Shown: piece after piece, positions 29,946-40,951 of the stretch
How positions within the stretch are numbered: the stretch's first letter is position 1
Layout: each line of letters opens with the position of its first letter
From: Sphingobacterium daejeonense
GTDB taxonomy: Bacteria; Bacteroidota; Bacteroidia; Sphingobacteriales; Sphingobacteriaceae
Length of the DNA stretch: 64,000 nucleotides
Direction of reading: 5' to 3'
NCBI RefSeq assembly: GCF_901472535.1
Contig: NZ_LR590470.1
Coordinates: 496,001 to 560,000 of the forward strand
Translations under genes and position numbers: made by a program
Notes under the pieces: generated by a model
The model's input: only the letters and a program-made list of their open reading frames with translations
Databases searched by the model: none
What the model was told of the DNA's origin: nothing

Positions 29946-29978
29946 AGATGGTAGATTAGTCTATCATCTATTTTTTTT
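29946..29978 (+). terminator. Intrinsic terminator after the pRiA4b ORF-3-like gene
   Basis: A 10-bp stem (AGATGGTAGA 29946-29955, TCTATCATCT 29960-29969, one G-T pair) with a 4-base loop is followed by eight T at 29971-29978. Confidence 0.9.
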
Positions 29979-29999
29979 GACAGTATCTGTTAGTGAATA

Positions 30000-30914
30000 A
30001 TGAGTAAAAAGAAAACTTTGATTGTTGTTGTAGGTCCTACAGCTGTTGGTAAAACAGCTTTAGCGATCGATCTTGCCAATCATTTTAAAACATCGATTAT
30101 TTCTGCAGATTCAAGACAATTCTATCGAGAAATGAGCATTGGAACCGCAAAGCCTTCGGTTGAGGAACTTGCTCAAGCTCAGCATTATTTTATCGATTCA
30201 CATTCCATTTCAGAAGAATATTCCGCTGGGGATTTCGAACGTGAGGCATTAGGCTGTTTGGAAGATCTATTTGAAAACAACAAAATAGTTATTGCTGTAG
30301 GTGGTTCAGGTTTGTTTGTGCGGGCATTAACAGAAGGATTGGATGACCTGCCAAAAGCTCCTGAAGGAGTTCGAAATTCTTTGAACAATTGGTTTAAGGA
30401 AGAAGGGTTGGAACCTTTGAAAAAAAAATTACAAGAGATAGACCCCTCTTATTATTCCAAATCGGATATTGACAACCCTCAACGTGTTATTCGGGCAATC
30501 GAGGTTTATGAAGCAACAGGAAAGCCCATTTCCCATTTTATGACCAATCAAAAATCACAAAGAGATTTTGAGGTTTTGACCATTGGCTTAAATATGGATC
30601 GGGAAAAATTATATGAGCGTATTAATCTCCGCGTAGATCTAATGATGGAAGCTGGGCTCCTAGAAGAGGTAAAATCATTAGAAGAATTCCGACATAAACC
30701 AGCTTTACTCACTGTAGGATATGCTGAATTATTTGAATATTTAGATTCTAAAATTTCCCTTGAGGATGCAATCTCTCAGATAAAGCAAAATTCAAGAAGG
30801 TATGCCAAAAGGCAGATAACTTGGTTTAAGAAGTATGGAAATACGAATTGGTTTCAACCAGGTGAAACAAAGGAGATAATGGAGTTTATCGAAGAAACTA
30901 TAAAAGAAAAATAG
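30000..30914 (+). CDS. miaA: tRNA dimethylallyltransferase
   Basis: A 304-residue enzyme that adds dimethylallyl to A37 of tRNAs reading UNN codons. It has the P-loop GPTAVGKTALA (residues ~12-22), the SADSRQFYREMSIGTAKPS motif (~37-55), the tRNA-binding GGSGLFVRAL and the C-terminal RRYAKRQITWFKK. The length is normal for MiaA. It begins 22 bp after the previous terminator and has its own hairpin overlapping its stop codon. Confidence 0.97.
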   Translation: MSKKKTLIVVVGPTAVGKTALAIDLANHFKTSIISADSRQFYREMSIGTAKPSVEELAQAQHYFIDSHSISEEYSAGDFEREALGCLEDLFENNKIVIAVGGSGLFVRALTEGLDDLPKAPEGVRNSLNNWFKEEGLEPLKKKLQEIDPSYYSKSDIDNPQRVIRAIEVYEATGKPISHFMTNQKSQRDFEVLTIGLNMDREKLYERINLRVDLMMEAGLLEEVKSLEEFRHKPALLTVGYAELFEYLDSKISLEDAISQIKQNSRRYAKRQITWFKKYGNTNWFQPGETKEIMEFIEETIKEK

Positions 30915-30935
30915 CCCTAAGAAGGGCTATTTTAA
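30910..30935 (+). terminator. Terminator overlapping the miaA stop
   Basis: AATAGCCCT (30910-30918) pairs perfectly with AGGGCTATT (30923-30931) around a 4-base loop, followed by a short T tract. The miaA TAG lies within the left arm. Confidence 0.75.
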
Positions 30936-30965
30936 TAATAGTGTATGTACTAATAGTTAGATGGA

Positions 30966-31754
30966 TTAGTCATTTGGGATAGAATTGATATACTCGATAT
31001 CATCGTCTAATAATCCAGATTCTGAATCTGTGACATTCCAAAGTATATTTTGTAAAAAAGCTACGATGTCTTCATATTCATCCATACCATCAGTTTCCTT
31101 AAAATATTGTTCAATATTTATCTTTTTGTTTTTCAATCTGTTGATTAAATCATGTAGGCTAGATGAATTTGAAATCACGGCAAGATCATATTTCTCACTT
31201 GGCGAAGATGATGATTTCGCAGCATTACCACAATACATGTGAAGGTCTAACAGGATAGTTTTATTAGCAGGAATATCTATAGATGTTTTCTTCAGGAGAA
31301 CACCATTTTGATAGGTTCCAGATCTTGATTTGATGACTAATCCTGCTGGTAGTTCTACTTTTCTGTTGCTAGAAGTTGTGTTTTTCAAATTTATTCTCAC
31401 ACGTACATAATACCCGCTTCCTCTTGAAAAATCTGTTGATACTTCGGCTGGCGATTCAGCTTTTTTAGCATTATTTTTTCCGCTGGCTCTTAATTCTCTA
31501 GACTTTTGTTTTGCGGTAGGATTTATATCGCCTTCATATCCGATGATTTCCCCTACTTGTTCAATTCCTTCCGGCAACTTATATTTTTGTCCTGTCAATT
31601 CTCCTTCGGCTTCGCCCAAGCCAGGAATCTCACCAGGTTTATCTTCAGTAATTTGTATTTGGTCATCTCCCTTTTCATCTTTGCTACAAGAAGTATTCAA
31701 TAAAAATGAAATTGCCAAAACGAGCATAAAAGGAATAGTGTATTTCTTTTTCAT
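30966..31754 (-). CDS. Lipoprotein of unknown function
   Basis: The start at 31754 gives a lipoprotein signal MKKKYTIPFMLVLAISFLLN followed by the lipobox TSC (Cys ~23) and a polar SKDEKGDD linker. The ~262-residue protein has a Lys-rich linker (KQKSRELRASGKNNAKKAES) and then a beta-rich middle (SGYYVRVRINLKNTTSSNRKVELPAG), and a helical end. I recognise no family. Its promoter region is shared back to back with the GH2 gene, 180 bp away, which contains the operator pair; whether that pair also affects this gene is not known. Confidence 0.75.
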   Translation of the reverse strand: MKKKYTIPFMLVLAISFLLNTSCSKDEKGDDQIQITEDKPGEIPGLGEAEGELTGQKYKLPEGIEQVGEIIGYEGDINPTAKQKSRELRASGKNNAKKAESPAEVSTDFSRGSGYYVRVRINLKNTTSSNRKVELPAGLVIKSRSGTYQNGVLLKKTSIDIPANKTILLDLHMYCGNAAKSSSSPSEKYDLAVISNSSSLHDLINRLKNKKINIEQYFKETDGMDEYEDIVAFLQNILWNVTDSESGLLDDDIEYINSIPND

Positions 31755-31844
31755 AGGATTTAAATAAGGCACATGTTAGTGATGGTTCAAAGGTATAGTA
31801 TAATGATTAGGGTATAAATACCTGTTTTCGGGTAATTATTTGTT

Positions 31845-31881
31845 ACGAAAACCATTTCGTTAGTTACGCAATCGTTTGTTA
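31845..31881 (+). promoter_or_regulatory. Tandem CG-centred operator pair upstream of the GH2 gene
   Basis: ACGAAAACCATTTCGT (31845-31860, 6 of 8 pairs matched) and ACGCAATCGTTTGTTA (31866-31881) have centres at 31852/31853 and 31873/31874, again 21 bp apart. The second shares the C-A-A-x-C-G-x-T-T core with the sites at susC1 and susC2. The pair ends 53 bp before the GH2 start at 31935 and lies inside the divergent region to the lipoprotein gene. Confidence 0.6.
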
Positions 31882-31934
31882 GAATTTTGACCAAATGCTT
31901 TTACTTATCTTCGGATTTATTATATACCTATCAC

Positions 31935-34038
31935 ATGAACAAATTCTTATTTAAACAAAGTTTATACATTTCAATTGGTCTTTTGATTAGTCAAGTTTCA
32001 CTTGGGCAGTCGAGGATTCAGAAATCGTTTAATGAGGGTTGGAAATTTTACAAAGCAAACAATTCCACATTTTTCACTGATTTCGAAAATGGCCAAAAAT
32101 ATTTTGAAAATCAGGGCCAATGGACGAAGCTTGAAGTCTGGGAAGACATTCAACTTCCACATACTTATAACAAAACCGATATGCAGCTTGACCGTAATTT
32201 TTTTGAAGGCAAGGCTGTTTATCAAAAATCATATACTGCATCTCCAGAGGATAAAAACAGGAGAACATTTCTGAAGTTTGAAGGAGTTGGGGCTGTAGCT
32301 CAGCTTTTTGTTAATGGTAATTATATTGGTGAGCATAAGGGTGGTTATTCTATGTTTGCTTTTGAAATTACGAATTCAATAGATTATGAGAAGGAGAATA
32401 CGATTACGGTTGTTGCAGATAATAAATCGAGGAAAGACATTATTCCTATCAATCATTTTTTGTTTCCAGTATACGGAGGAATTTACAGACCTGTACATAT
32501 CATAACGACTAATAAGACAAATTTTGTTGTCACAGACCAGGCAGCACCGGGTATATTCATTAAACAAAAAAATGTATCCGCTAAGTCTGCTGAAATCCAT
32601 GTAGAAGCTAAAATAGAAACCAAGGAAAAGCACACCCAAAACGCAGACCTTGTCATTGAGATTAAAGATATGGCTGGTAAAACCATATTAACTGAAAAAC
32701 AGGCTATCTCAGTTTCTCCACAAGGTGTAACTTATGTAAATGAAATAATAAACATGAAATCGCCGCATTTGTGGGATGGGATTAAGGATCCATATTTATA
32801 TTCTTTAACGGCGAAGTTAGTTTCCAATGGTAAGGAGCTTGATGTTGTAAAACAACCTCTGGGTGTAAGGCATGTTGAATTAATTGCAGGCAAAGGTGTT
32901 TTTTTAAATGGCAAAAAATATCCAATGTATGGCGTGACGAGACATCAGGATCGTGAAGGTTTTGGTTCTGCACTGAGCTTTGAGCAGCATAAGGAAGATT
33001 TGATGTTGATTAAAGAAATGGGAGCTACCACAATTCGTCTGGCACATTATCAGCAATCTCCTGATGTTTATTCTTTAGCTGATTCCATAGGGTTTTTGAC
33101 ATGGGCTGAAATTCCATTTGTAAACCGTGTGTCTTACTATGAAAATGATAATGCTAAACAGCAGATGTCAGAATTGGTAAAACAGAATTTCAACCATCCT
33201 GCAATTTATATATGGGGTGTTCACAATGAAGTTTATTCAAAGACTGCTGATGAACAAGTTCCTGTATTATCTAGAGAGTTGAATGACATTGCAAAAACGT
33301 TGGACCCAGATCGATATACTGTTGCTGTGACCGGTTTATAATGTTATTGACAGGCAGGAAAATTTAAGTACCGATGTTCAAGGAATCAACCATTATTTTG
33401 GCTGGTATGGAGGAAAAATCGAAGATTTAGGTCCTTGGGCTCAGAAAGTACAACAGGATTTTCCTGATTACAAAATCATGTTGTCAGAATATGGTGCTGA
33501 TGGAAATATAGATATCAGTAAAGAAACGGTGGAACCTCCAACTGATGTGATTTCCGGAAAAGCATTTCCTGAAAATTATCAGACTGAAACCCATATTCAG
33601 CAATGGGCAGCAATCGAAAAGAATCCAATTATTTTGGCCTCTTACTTATGGAATGCCTTTGAATTTGCAGTTCCAGCCTGGAATCGGGGTGGTGTTAACG
33701 CCAGAAATCTAAAAGGGTTGATCACCTTTGACCGCAAGCGGAAAAAAGATTCTTTCTATTGGTACAAAGCAAACTGGAATCCAGAACCCATGATTTATTT
33801 GGCAAATAGAAGGGATAGCCTACGATCTAATAACGTGGCAAAAATTCAACTTTTTTCAAATCTTCCCAATGTTGAGGTAACGGTAAATGGAAAAGCTTAT
33901 AGTACCAAACAAGGTGTTAATTCGAGGCATTGGGTGATTGATAATGTACAACTTCAAAAAGGAGAAAATAAAATCCAAGCTTCAGGTAAAAATGGAAATA
34001 CTGAGCTTACTGATGAAATGATTTGGACACTACAATAG
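31935..34038 (+). CDS. Glycoside hydrolase family 2 (beta-galactosidase/glucuronidase-like), one frameshift
   Basis: ATG 31935 starts a signal peptide (MNKFLFKQSLYISIGLLISQ); an in-frame upstream start at 31887 does not. The ~700-residue protein has the GH2 jelly-roll (FNEGWKFYK near residue 32; FLKFEGVGAVAQLFVNGNYIG), an Ig-like domain, and the TIM barrel with the acid/base glutamate in WGVHNEV (Glu432) and the nucleophile in LSEYGAD (Glu518). One extra T near 33335-33337 shifts the frame at VTG-YNVIDRQ. The activity on galactose, glucuronate or another beta-sugar cannot be settled. It is followed 10 bp later by the GH29 gene. Confidence 0.9.
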
Positions 34039-34048
34039 AGAATTTATT

Positions 34049-35551
34049 ATGAAAAAGATATTTAAATACTCCGTGCTTTCTGCTCTTACTGTGCTATCAT
34101 GCCAATTAGCAAATGCTCAATGGACAGGTCCTAAAGTGAAGCCGACGGAGAAAAAGGAAGTCAAGTATGGTACGCTTACTCCAAAGCATCGAACAGACCC
34201 AGCTATGGAAAAATTCAGGGATTATGGTCTTGGTCAGTTTATTCATTGGGGACTGTATGCTATACCTGGAAATGAATGGGAGGGCGTTAGTGCAAGAAAA
34301 GGTGCTGCTGCTTCAGAATGGATTCGTACATGGAGCGGTGAGACAGCGCCAAAGGATTGGAAGAAGACATATGACAATCTTTATAAGAAATTTGATCCAA
34401 AAGATTTTGATGCCAATGCCTGGGCTAAACAAGCTAAGGACATGGGAGCCAAATATATGATCTTTACCACTAAACATCATGACGGTTTCGCATTGTGGCC
34501 AACAAAATATTCGGACTACAATATCACTAAATCTCCCTATAAAAAGGATATTGTAAAAGAAGTGGTTGATGCCTATACTGCACAAGGAATCGATGTGTAT
34601 TTATATTTTTCTGTTTTGGAGTGGAATAATCCTGATTATCTGACAAAAGAACCACAAACCGAGGAGGAAAAGAAAAAATACAATAAGTTTTTGCAGTACA
34701 CAAAAAATCAATTGATGGAGCTGCTTGACCTGTATCCTGAAATCAAAGGTTTTTGGTTTGATGGAACATGGGATCAGTCTTGGGTGAAGGCATATGATTT
34801 TACCTATAATTTGGAGAAGGAATTGCGTGCAAAACATCCAGGTTTGATTATTGGTTCTCGATTTAGGAATGATGAATTCGGCAAACGACATTTTGATAGC
34901 AACGGTGAGATCTTGGGAGACTATGAACAAGGGTGGGAGAGAAAACTTCCTCAAGAATATGAATGGTTAGATGGTAATGATTGGGATGCAGTTATGACGA
35001 TTCCACCAAACGGATGGGGATATATGAAGGATTGGTCTGGACTCTATACCAAAACCACTGATGACCTCTTGGATATGCTCATGCAAACGGTATCCATGAA
35101 TGGGAATTTTGTTTTAAACTTTGGACCTGATGGCAACGGATTAATGCATCCGGAAGAAGATATAATCGCTAAAGAATTAGGCGATTGGATGAAGGTGAAT
35201 GCTGAGGCTGTATATGGTGTCAGACATGTTGACCTTCCTAAAACCAAGCTAGGATATTATACTCAAAAAGATAAAAATCTATACCTAACGGTATTCAATA
35301 GACCAGTACATAATATTGCACGAATTGCAGTACCTAAGAAATCTACAGAAGTTCCAATAAAGGCAGTTTTATTGGCAAACGGGCAAGAATTGAAGGTTTC
35401 GCATTCAGATATTGGTTTGGATTTGGATAAAAACACTTATTACGATGTGATTATTCCAAGTGATTTCCAATCCAACCGTGCTTTTGTTATTAAAATGGAG
35501 CTAGGTCAGCCCTCAAAGTCTTCTGAGAAGCTGATGGATGCAAAAATGTAA
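34049..35551 (+). CDS. Alpha-L-fucosidase, glycoside hydrolase family 29
   Basis: A 500-residue exported enzyme; cleavage may be after ANA near residue 23, or at Cys18 (VLSC) as a lipoprotein. The GH29 barrel shows LGQFIHWGLYAIPGNEWE (~residues 61-78), TTKHHDGFALWPTKYSDYNI (~140-159) and the nucleophile in GFWFDGTWD (Asp238). The last ~110 residues form a beta domain (RVAVPKKSTEV-like). The enzyme removes terminal alpha-L-fucose from oligosaccharides. It is in one operon with the GH2 gene under the operator pair at 31845-31881 and ends at the hairpin at 35579-35607. Confidence 0.94.
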   Translation: MKKIFKYSVLSALTVLSCQLANAQWTGPKVKPTEKKEVKYGTLTPKHRTDPAMEKFRDYGLGQFIHWGLYAIPGNEWEGVSARKGAAASEWIRTWSGETAPKDWKKTYDNLYKKFDPKDFDANAWAKQAKDMGAKYMIFTTKHHDGFALWPTKYSDYNITKSPYKKDIVKEVVDAYTAQGIDVYLYFSVLEWNNPDYLTKEPQTEEEKKKYNKFLQYTKNQLMELLDLYPEIKGFWFDGTWDQSWVKAYDFTYNLEKELRAKHPGLIIGSRFRNDEFGKRHFDSNGEILGDYEQGWERKLPQEYEWLDGNDWDAVMTIPPNGWGYMKDWSGLYTKTTDDLLDMLMQTVSMNGNFVLNFGPDGNGLMHPEEDIIAKELGDWMKVNAEAVYGVRHVDLPKTKLGYYTQKDKNLYLTVFNRPVHNIARIAVPKKSTEVPIKAVLLANGQELKVSHSDIGLDLDKNTYYDVIIPSDFQSNRAFVIKMELGQPSKSSEKLMDAKM

Positions 35552-35578
35552 TAATATATAGTTTGTTAAGTTTTGTTG

Positions 35579-35607
35579 AAAGGAGGTCGTGAGATCTCCT
35601 TTTTTTT
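35579..35607 (+). terminator. Terminator after the GH29 gene
   Basis: AAAGGAG (35579-35585) pairs with CTCCTTT (35596-35602), with an inner TC/GA pairing, followed by eight T in total. It closes the GH2-GH29 operon. Confidence 0.85.
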
Positions 35608-35640
35608 AATGGAACAGAAAGCGGAGGATAAAATAAATGC

Positions 35641-35668
35641 AAAGGGCTCAATATTTATCGAGCCCTTT
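35641..35668 (-). terminator. Terminator after susD2
   Basis: AAAGGGCTC (35641-35649) pairs with GAGCCCTTT (35660-35668) over 9 bp. It lies 75 bp beyond the susD2 stop on the minus strand, and it could also stop plus-strand transcripts that pass the GH29 terminator. Confidence 0.8.
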
Positions 35669-35742
35669 TATAACAACAGTACCCTATTACTATGGTTATT
35701 TTAAACTATTTGATTAAATCTTTCTTGATCTATCCTTCTGTT

Positions 35743-37480
35743 TTACCAATTAGGGTTTTGCTCAATCTTTGGATTGATCGCAATCTGATTTGTCGGAATA
35801 GGCCATAAATAATCTTTTGCAGGATCAAACTTTCGAAGATTGGCATCTTGAAGAATAATATAGTTCTTGCTGTTTACTGGTGTATTTGCTGCCCATTTCT
35901 CTCCTGTTGTCGTTAAGAATTCAGTAAATAGGTAGCTGCCGATTAACGGTTTTTTCATTTCGACTTCGGCAGTTTTCCAACGGATTTGGTCCCAATAGCC
36001 GAAGCCTTCAAAAGCAAGTTCTACTAATCTTTCTCTGCGTATCTCTTCGCGCATATTTAGTGAATTAGCATTTACAAAATCATTGCTCAATTTTGGCATA
36101 TCTACGAAATTAGGCAGTTCTGAAGTGCCAATATTTATTTGAGGAAGTCGCGCTCTTAATAAATTTATAGTTTGATCTAAATCAGCGTCAGAAATGCTTT
36201 CATTAAGCTCATAAGTGGCTTCTGCATAAATTAAAAGTACCTCAGCATATCTTAAAATTGGTTTGTCAATATATGATGCTTGTAGGTTCCAGAATTCTTT
36301 GTTGGCATATTTTCGAATTCCGTAACCACTGCGATGTTGCCTTGGATTTGGAATCGTATAATTACTGCTAGAGATAAATTCATCTCCCGTTTTAAATATG
36401 GTGAAACTCATCCTAGGATCCTTTTTATTGAAGTATTCGGAATATTTAGTTTCTTTTGTTGGTTCTTCGTATAATTTTGATTTTGTAATGGGTAAACCAT
36501 CAGCCATTAAATAGTTGTCAACGAAGTTCTGTGTAGGCAAAATGTTACTTCCTTCATAATAGCGTTGTACAGCAGTGCTAGAAACACTGTTCTCCCTATT
36601 AACCCCATATTGTCTCACAATTATATTTTCTTTGTTAGTGCTACCTTCTCCTGCTTGTTGGAATAGATTGTAATAAGCATTGTCAGTTCTTTGTCCGTTA
36701 CTTTCGATCTTTGACTGTGAAAAAAGAGCGTGTTGCTTTGAGTCCATAACTTCTTTTGCTGCGTCACGCGCCATTGTCAAGTATTTTTTAGCATCTCCGT
36801 ATTTATGGAATTTTGCTCTTGTACCTTCGAATAAAGCTACTCTGGCTTTAAAAGCTAATGCTCCTGTTTTTGAAATCCTTCCGTATTCTTTTGCTGCAAT
36901 CAATTCTTCATGAGTTCTTAAATTTTTCACAGCAATGTCCAAATCATTAAGTATCAGATTTATAATATCTTCACGAGAAGCTCTTGGTGCAAAAACTTCA
37001 GGGTCATCTGGCAATAATGTTTTTATTATCAATGGCACGCCTCCAAAGCGTTTTGAACATTTCATAATAATACATTGCACGGAAGAAATGAGCTTCTCCT
37101 ACATACCAATTTACTTCTTTTTCAGTTCCTCCTTTCTCAATCACGTTGGGTGCATTTTCAAGAAGTTTATTTGCTTGAAAAATGTTGTAATAGTTATAGT
37201 CACCACTGGTCGCTGGTGTTGCCCTTGATCCATCGCTAATGCCGGTCCCTGATCCACTATTTGAATATCCATAACTCGACCAAACATCTTCAGCTACATC
37301 ATCGGAAGTCAATCCTGGAAGAGTCGTGTAGAAAAAATTTGCGGCCATTTTTAAATCATTTACTGTATTCCAGTAATTTGCATCACTCATTGAAGTTTCA
37401 GGTATTTCATCAACTTCGCAAGAGCTCACCCCTGTAAAAATCAAGGAGCCTATTAATAAATATATAAATCTCTTTTTCAT
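35743..37480 (-). CDS. SusD/RagB-family lipoprotein, one frameshift
   Basis: A ~578-residue SusD protein with a lipoprotein signal ending GVSSC (Cys ~21). It has the N-terminal SusD-like segment (YWNTVNDLKMAANFFYTTLPG, VGEAHFFRAMYYYEMFKRFGGVPLI) and the C-terminal SusD/RagB part (LRYAEVLLIYAEATYEL and IRRERLVELAFEGFGYWDQ). An extra base in TTTT at 37051-37054 (plus strand) breaks the frame inside EMFK-RFGG. It lies 10 bp after susC2 and should bind the glycan taken up by that transporter. The pair converges on the GH2-GH29 operon. Confidence 0.92.
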
Positions 37481-37490
37481 TGTGTCAATA

Positions 37491-40400
37491 TTATAAATCG
37501 ATGTTCAATCCAAACGATACAGTTGTAGCAAATGGATAAGGTGAAATCTTATTGTCTTCAGGTCTAATCTCCGGATCAATTGCTCCTTTAAATACACCTA
37601 ATTTTGATACTGTAAGAATATCTTCAGCAGATACATAAACCCTAATTCTATTGAAAGGTAATTTCGCTACTTGATCTTTACTTAATGTATAACCAAGTTG
37701 GATGTTCTTTAATCGGGCATAAGCTCCGCTTCTGTACCATTTATCAGAATTTTGGAAGTTATGACTGCCTTCTAAATATGGTCTCGGAAATGCAGCATCC
37801 CTATTTTCTTCGGACCAATAGTCCATTTGGAAATCCATTGGCAGATACCAAGAATATAATTGAGGTTGAATTAATTCATTACTTGGTTTTAAAAAGCGTT
37901 TTCCAATACCTTGGATAAAGAAGGACATGTCAAAGTGTTTGTAATTAAAATAGGCGTTTATACCATAATTGATATCTTGGATTTGTATCACCCATATAAA
38001 CTAAATCCCCTGTATCTCCGACGATGTTTTTTCCTGGTGTAATTATTCCATCTCCGTCAATGTCGATATATCTGACATCTCCAATACCTGGAACACCTGT
38101 TTTATTGATAAAACGTTCGTAGCTTGGTGCATTTTCTAAGTCAGCTTCATTTTTGGAAGTAACCATCAGTTTTATATGCCCATATTGAATTCATCGCATA
38201 CCCTTCAACTAATTTGTTAGTACCTGAATAAACGATATCATTTGCTCCACCATAACGAATAAGTTTGTTTTTGTTATCTGCCAAGCTTACACCAATGTTA
38301 TAGTTAAAATCATCTCCAATTTTATCTCTATAACCAAGGCTAAATTCCCAACCCCAAGTATGCAATTCCCCTTGGTTGGTCTTAGGTACACCTGCACCAA
38401 TAGTTGCCGGCATACTGATATTTACTAGCATATTTCTGTTGAATTTTTGAAAATATTCAAATGCTCCAAATAATTTTCTGTCCAACAAGTTAAAGTCTAA
38501 ACCTAAATTTCGAGTTTCTATAGTTTCCCAGCTAAGGTCTCTACCTGGTAAGCGTCCTTGATTAATATATGTTTGTTTGATATCATTGATCAATACATTT
38601 GATCCTGTTGATAGAGTTGCAATGAAGTCGTAATATCCTATTCCTACTGTCGAACCCACTTTACCCCAAGATACCCTTGGTTTCAATTCGTTAATAATAG
38701 AAGTTGCTCCTTGGAACCAATCTTCTTTTGCAACATTCCAACCCGCAGAAAAAGATGGGAAAACTTTTACTCTAACATCAGGAGATAGTCTTGAACTCTC
38801 ATCGCTACGTACAGTTGCCTCAAAAAGGTATTTTTCTTTATAATTGTAATTAAAGCGTCCGAAATATGATTGCATTTTTTCTCTATACGCATATTGAACA
38901 TGGGACTTATTTAATGGGTCAGAGGTGAAGTTTAAACTAGGGTTGTCGTTAACATATAAGTTTTTGGTTGAGGCTGAAATATATTCATAATCATTGTCAT
39001 AAAATTGATATCCACCCATCAAGTGAAAATTATGGTTTTCTGCAACAGTTAAATCATAATCAACTACAGCCTGAACATTTTGTTTCAATGTTTTATAATT
39101 GGTTACGGAATAATTGTTTGGATTGTTCAATTGAGATTTCGTGTTTGGAGTAGGTCCAGAATAATAATCAACTGTTCTGCGGAAGTTTCTATTTTGTAAA
39201 TCAATGTTTTCTCTACTGTACATTAATTTTACTTCCAATCCTTTGACAAAATTATTGATCGTAGCGGTTACATTATTGAAATATGTCCTTTTAAGATCAT
39301 CGTTAAAACCACCTTCTTTCATCAAAGCATACCCAAATGCTGAAGAAGTCCCACTTTTATAGAATGTGCCATCCTCATTATAGATTGGGAATCTCATTCT
39401 TGAGGAATAAAACTGTCTTAGGATTGAGTTTCCTCCTCCGTCGATTGAGTAGCCTCCATCTTGTGGATTATCAGTTTTTTGATTTATAAAAGCATTACCT
39501 ATATCTAATTTCAAATAATCTGTTACTTGAGCAGATACATTTGCTCTAGCGTTTATTCTGGAGAATTTGTCATCACCCACTTTGAACATACCATTTTGAG
39601 TCATATTACCCAACGAAGCCATATAGGTTATTTTATCTGAGCCTCCAGTAAACTGAATGTTGTTGTTGTAGATGTTGTATTTTTTTTGAATAACTTGATC
39701 TAAAATATTCTGTTGGTTATAAGTTCTCCATTGACCGTTGGATCCTAATACGAAGGTTGGACCATTTACTGCATAATTGAGGTCTTCCTCCGAATATTCT
39801 TCTGCAATTCCAGCGTTCCTTCTTGCAAGGTTGACATAGTTCATTTCATCTATTAGAGAAAGTCTATCGGGCATTGCACCAGGTCTTTGTATTCCTAAAT
39901 TGCTAGAGAATGAAATTCTCCCTGCACCTGAACTTCCTTTTTTTGTTGTCACCAAGATTACACCTCCGGCAGATTGAGCACCGTAAATTGCTGTTGCACC
40001 TCCATCTTTCAGGATACTAATGTTTTCGACGTCATTTGGGTTCAATGCTACAAACGTTTCTTCAGAACTAATTACCCCATCGATAACGATTAAAGGACCA
40101 ACAGATCCATTTGCAGATGTTTCGCCTCGGACAGATATGTTTAATCCTTGTCCACCAGGTCTTCCTGAGTTTCTAGTTACTACTAATCCTGGTGCTGCTC
40201 CCTGCAACATGTTTGTAATAGTTGGTGAAGGTCTGTTTTGAAGAACTTTGGCATCTACCTGAGACACAGCACTAGTCAGGTTGGTTTTCTTTTGATTCCC
40301 ATAACCCACTACAACAACTTCATCAAGAACATCTTCCGAAGAGTCTAAAGTTACGTTGACAGCATTAGAAGCTACAACCTCTTTTGATTGATAACCGATG

Positions 40401-40717
40401 TAGGAAAATGTTAGGGTTGAAGAATTGCTGTTGACTGAAATGCTGAATTTACCAGCCGAGTCAGTAGAAGTGGTTCTACCTTCATTTTTAACAGAAACCG
40501 TGACACCTGATAATGGGTTTCCATCCTTATCACGTACTGTTCCTGATATTTCTGTTTGCACAGAATTGTTTAAATTAAAAGCATGGTTAAATGCATAATT
40601 TGGTTTTTTCACCTTTCCAAAAGTTGGAGAGGCAAAAAGTAGGGAAGGAGATATCAAAGCTAAATGTATAATTGCTTTGGACCACCTTACTTGGGTTAAG
40701 TAATGTTTACTTCTCAT
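37491..40717 (-). CDS. SusC/RagA-type TonB-dependent transporter, two frameshifts
   Basis: A ~1074-residue SusC protein. After an N-terminal export segment comes a carboxypeptidase-regulatory-like domain (ISGTVRDKDGNPLSGVTVSV, ~58-77), then the plug (LDEVVVVGYGNQKKTNLTSA, ILKDGGATAIYGAQSAGG), and a barrel ending VSFGLNIDL. Two +1 errors split it: TTTTT at 38150-38154, within GYFQ-NEADLEN, and an extra base near 37971, within GDTNPRY-NYGINAYF. It is the outer-membrane pore of the fucosidase locus, in an operon with susD2. The operator pair lies 92-128 bp upstream. Confidence 0.92.
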
Positions 40718-40808
40718 TTGAATCTAAATGAATGGTTGTTTGTCAGATTTGTTGGTTATTATGTGCTAATTTTAGGGAGATAAATTATAATAATCGAATG
40801 TCTGACGA

Positions 40809-40845
40809 AAGCAAACGATTGTTTTAATTACGAAATCGTTTGAGT
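40809..40845 (-). promoter_or_regulatory. Tandem CG-centred operator pair upstream of susC2
   Basis: On the plus strand AAGCAAACGATTGTTT (40809-40824) and ACGAAATCGTTTGAGT (40830-40845) have centres at 40816/40817 and 40837/40838, 21 bp apart, the same spacing as the pairs at susC1 and GH2. Read towards susC2 the distal element is ACTCAAACGATTTCGT, close to ACGCAAACGGTTTCGT at susC1. Confidence 0.6.
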
Positions 40846-40895
40846 TGATAGATGTTGTAATCGTAAATTGCGGAGAAGTATAATTTTAAAAGAAA

Positions 40896-40928
40896 TAAAA
40901 AAGGTTGCCACATGTGGCAACCTTTTTT
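40896..40928 (-). terminator. Terminator after ilvE
   Basis: GGTTGCCAC (40903-40911) and GTGGCAACC (40914-40922) form a perfect 9-bp stem, flanked by a run of A on the left and six T on the right. It lies just after the ilvE stop on the minus strand and insulates it from the susC2 promoter. Confidence 0.92.
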
Positions 40929-40951
40929 ATTTTAAATAATTAAATTTTTTG

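Noticed and set aside
31887..31934. Upstream in-frame start for the GH2 gene
   Set aside because: The 16 extra residues precede a perfect signal peptide that begins at 31935, and they would start only a few bases from the operator pair.
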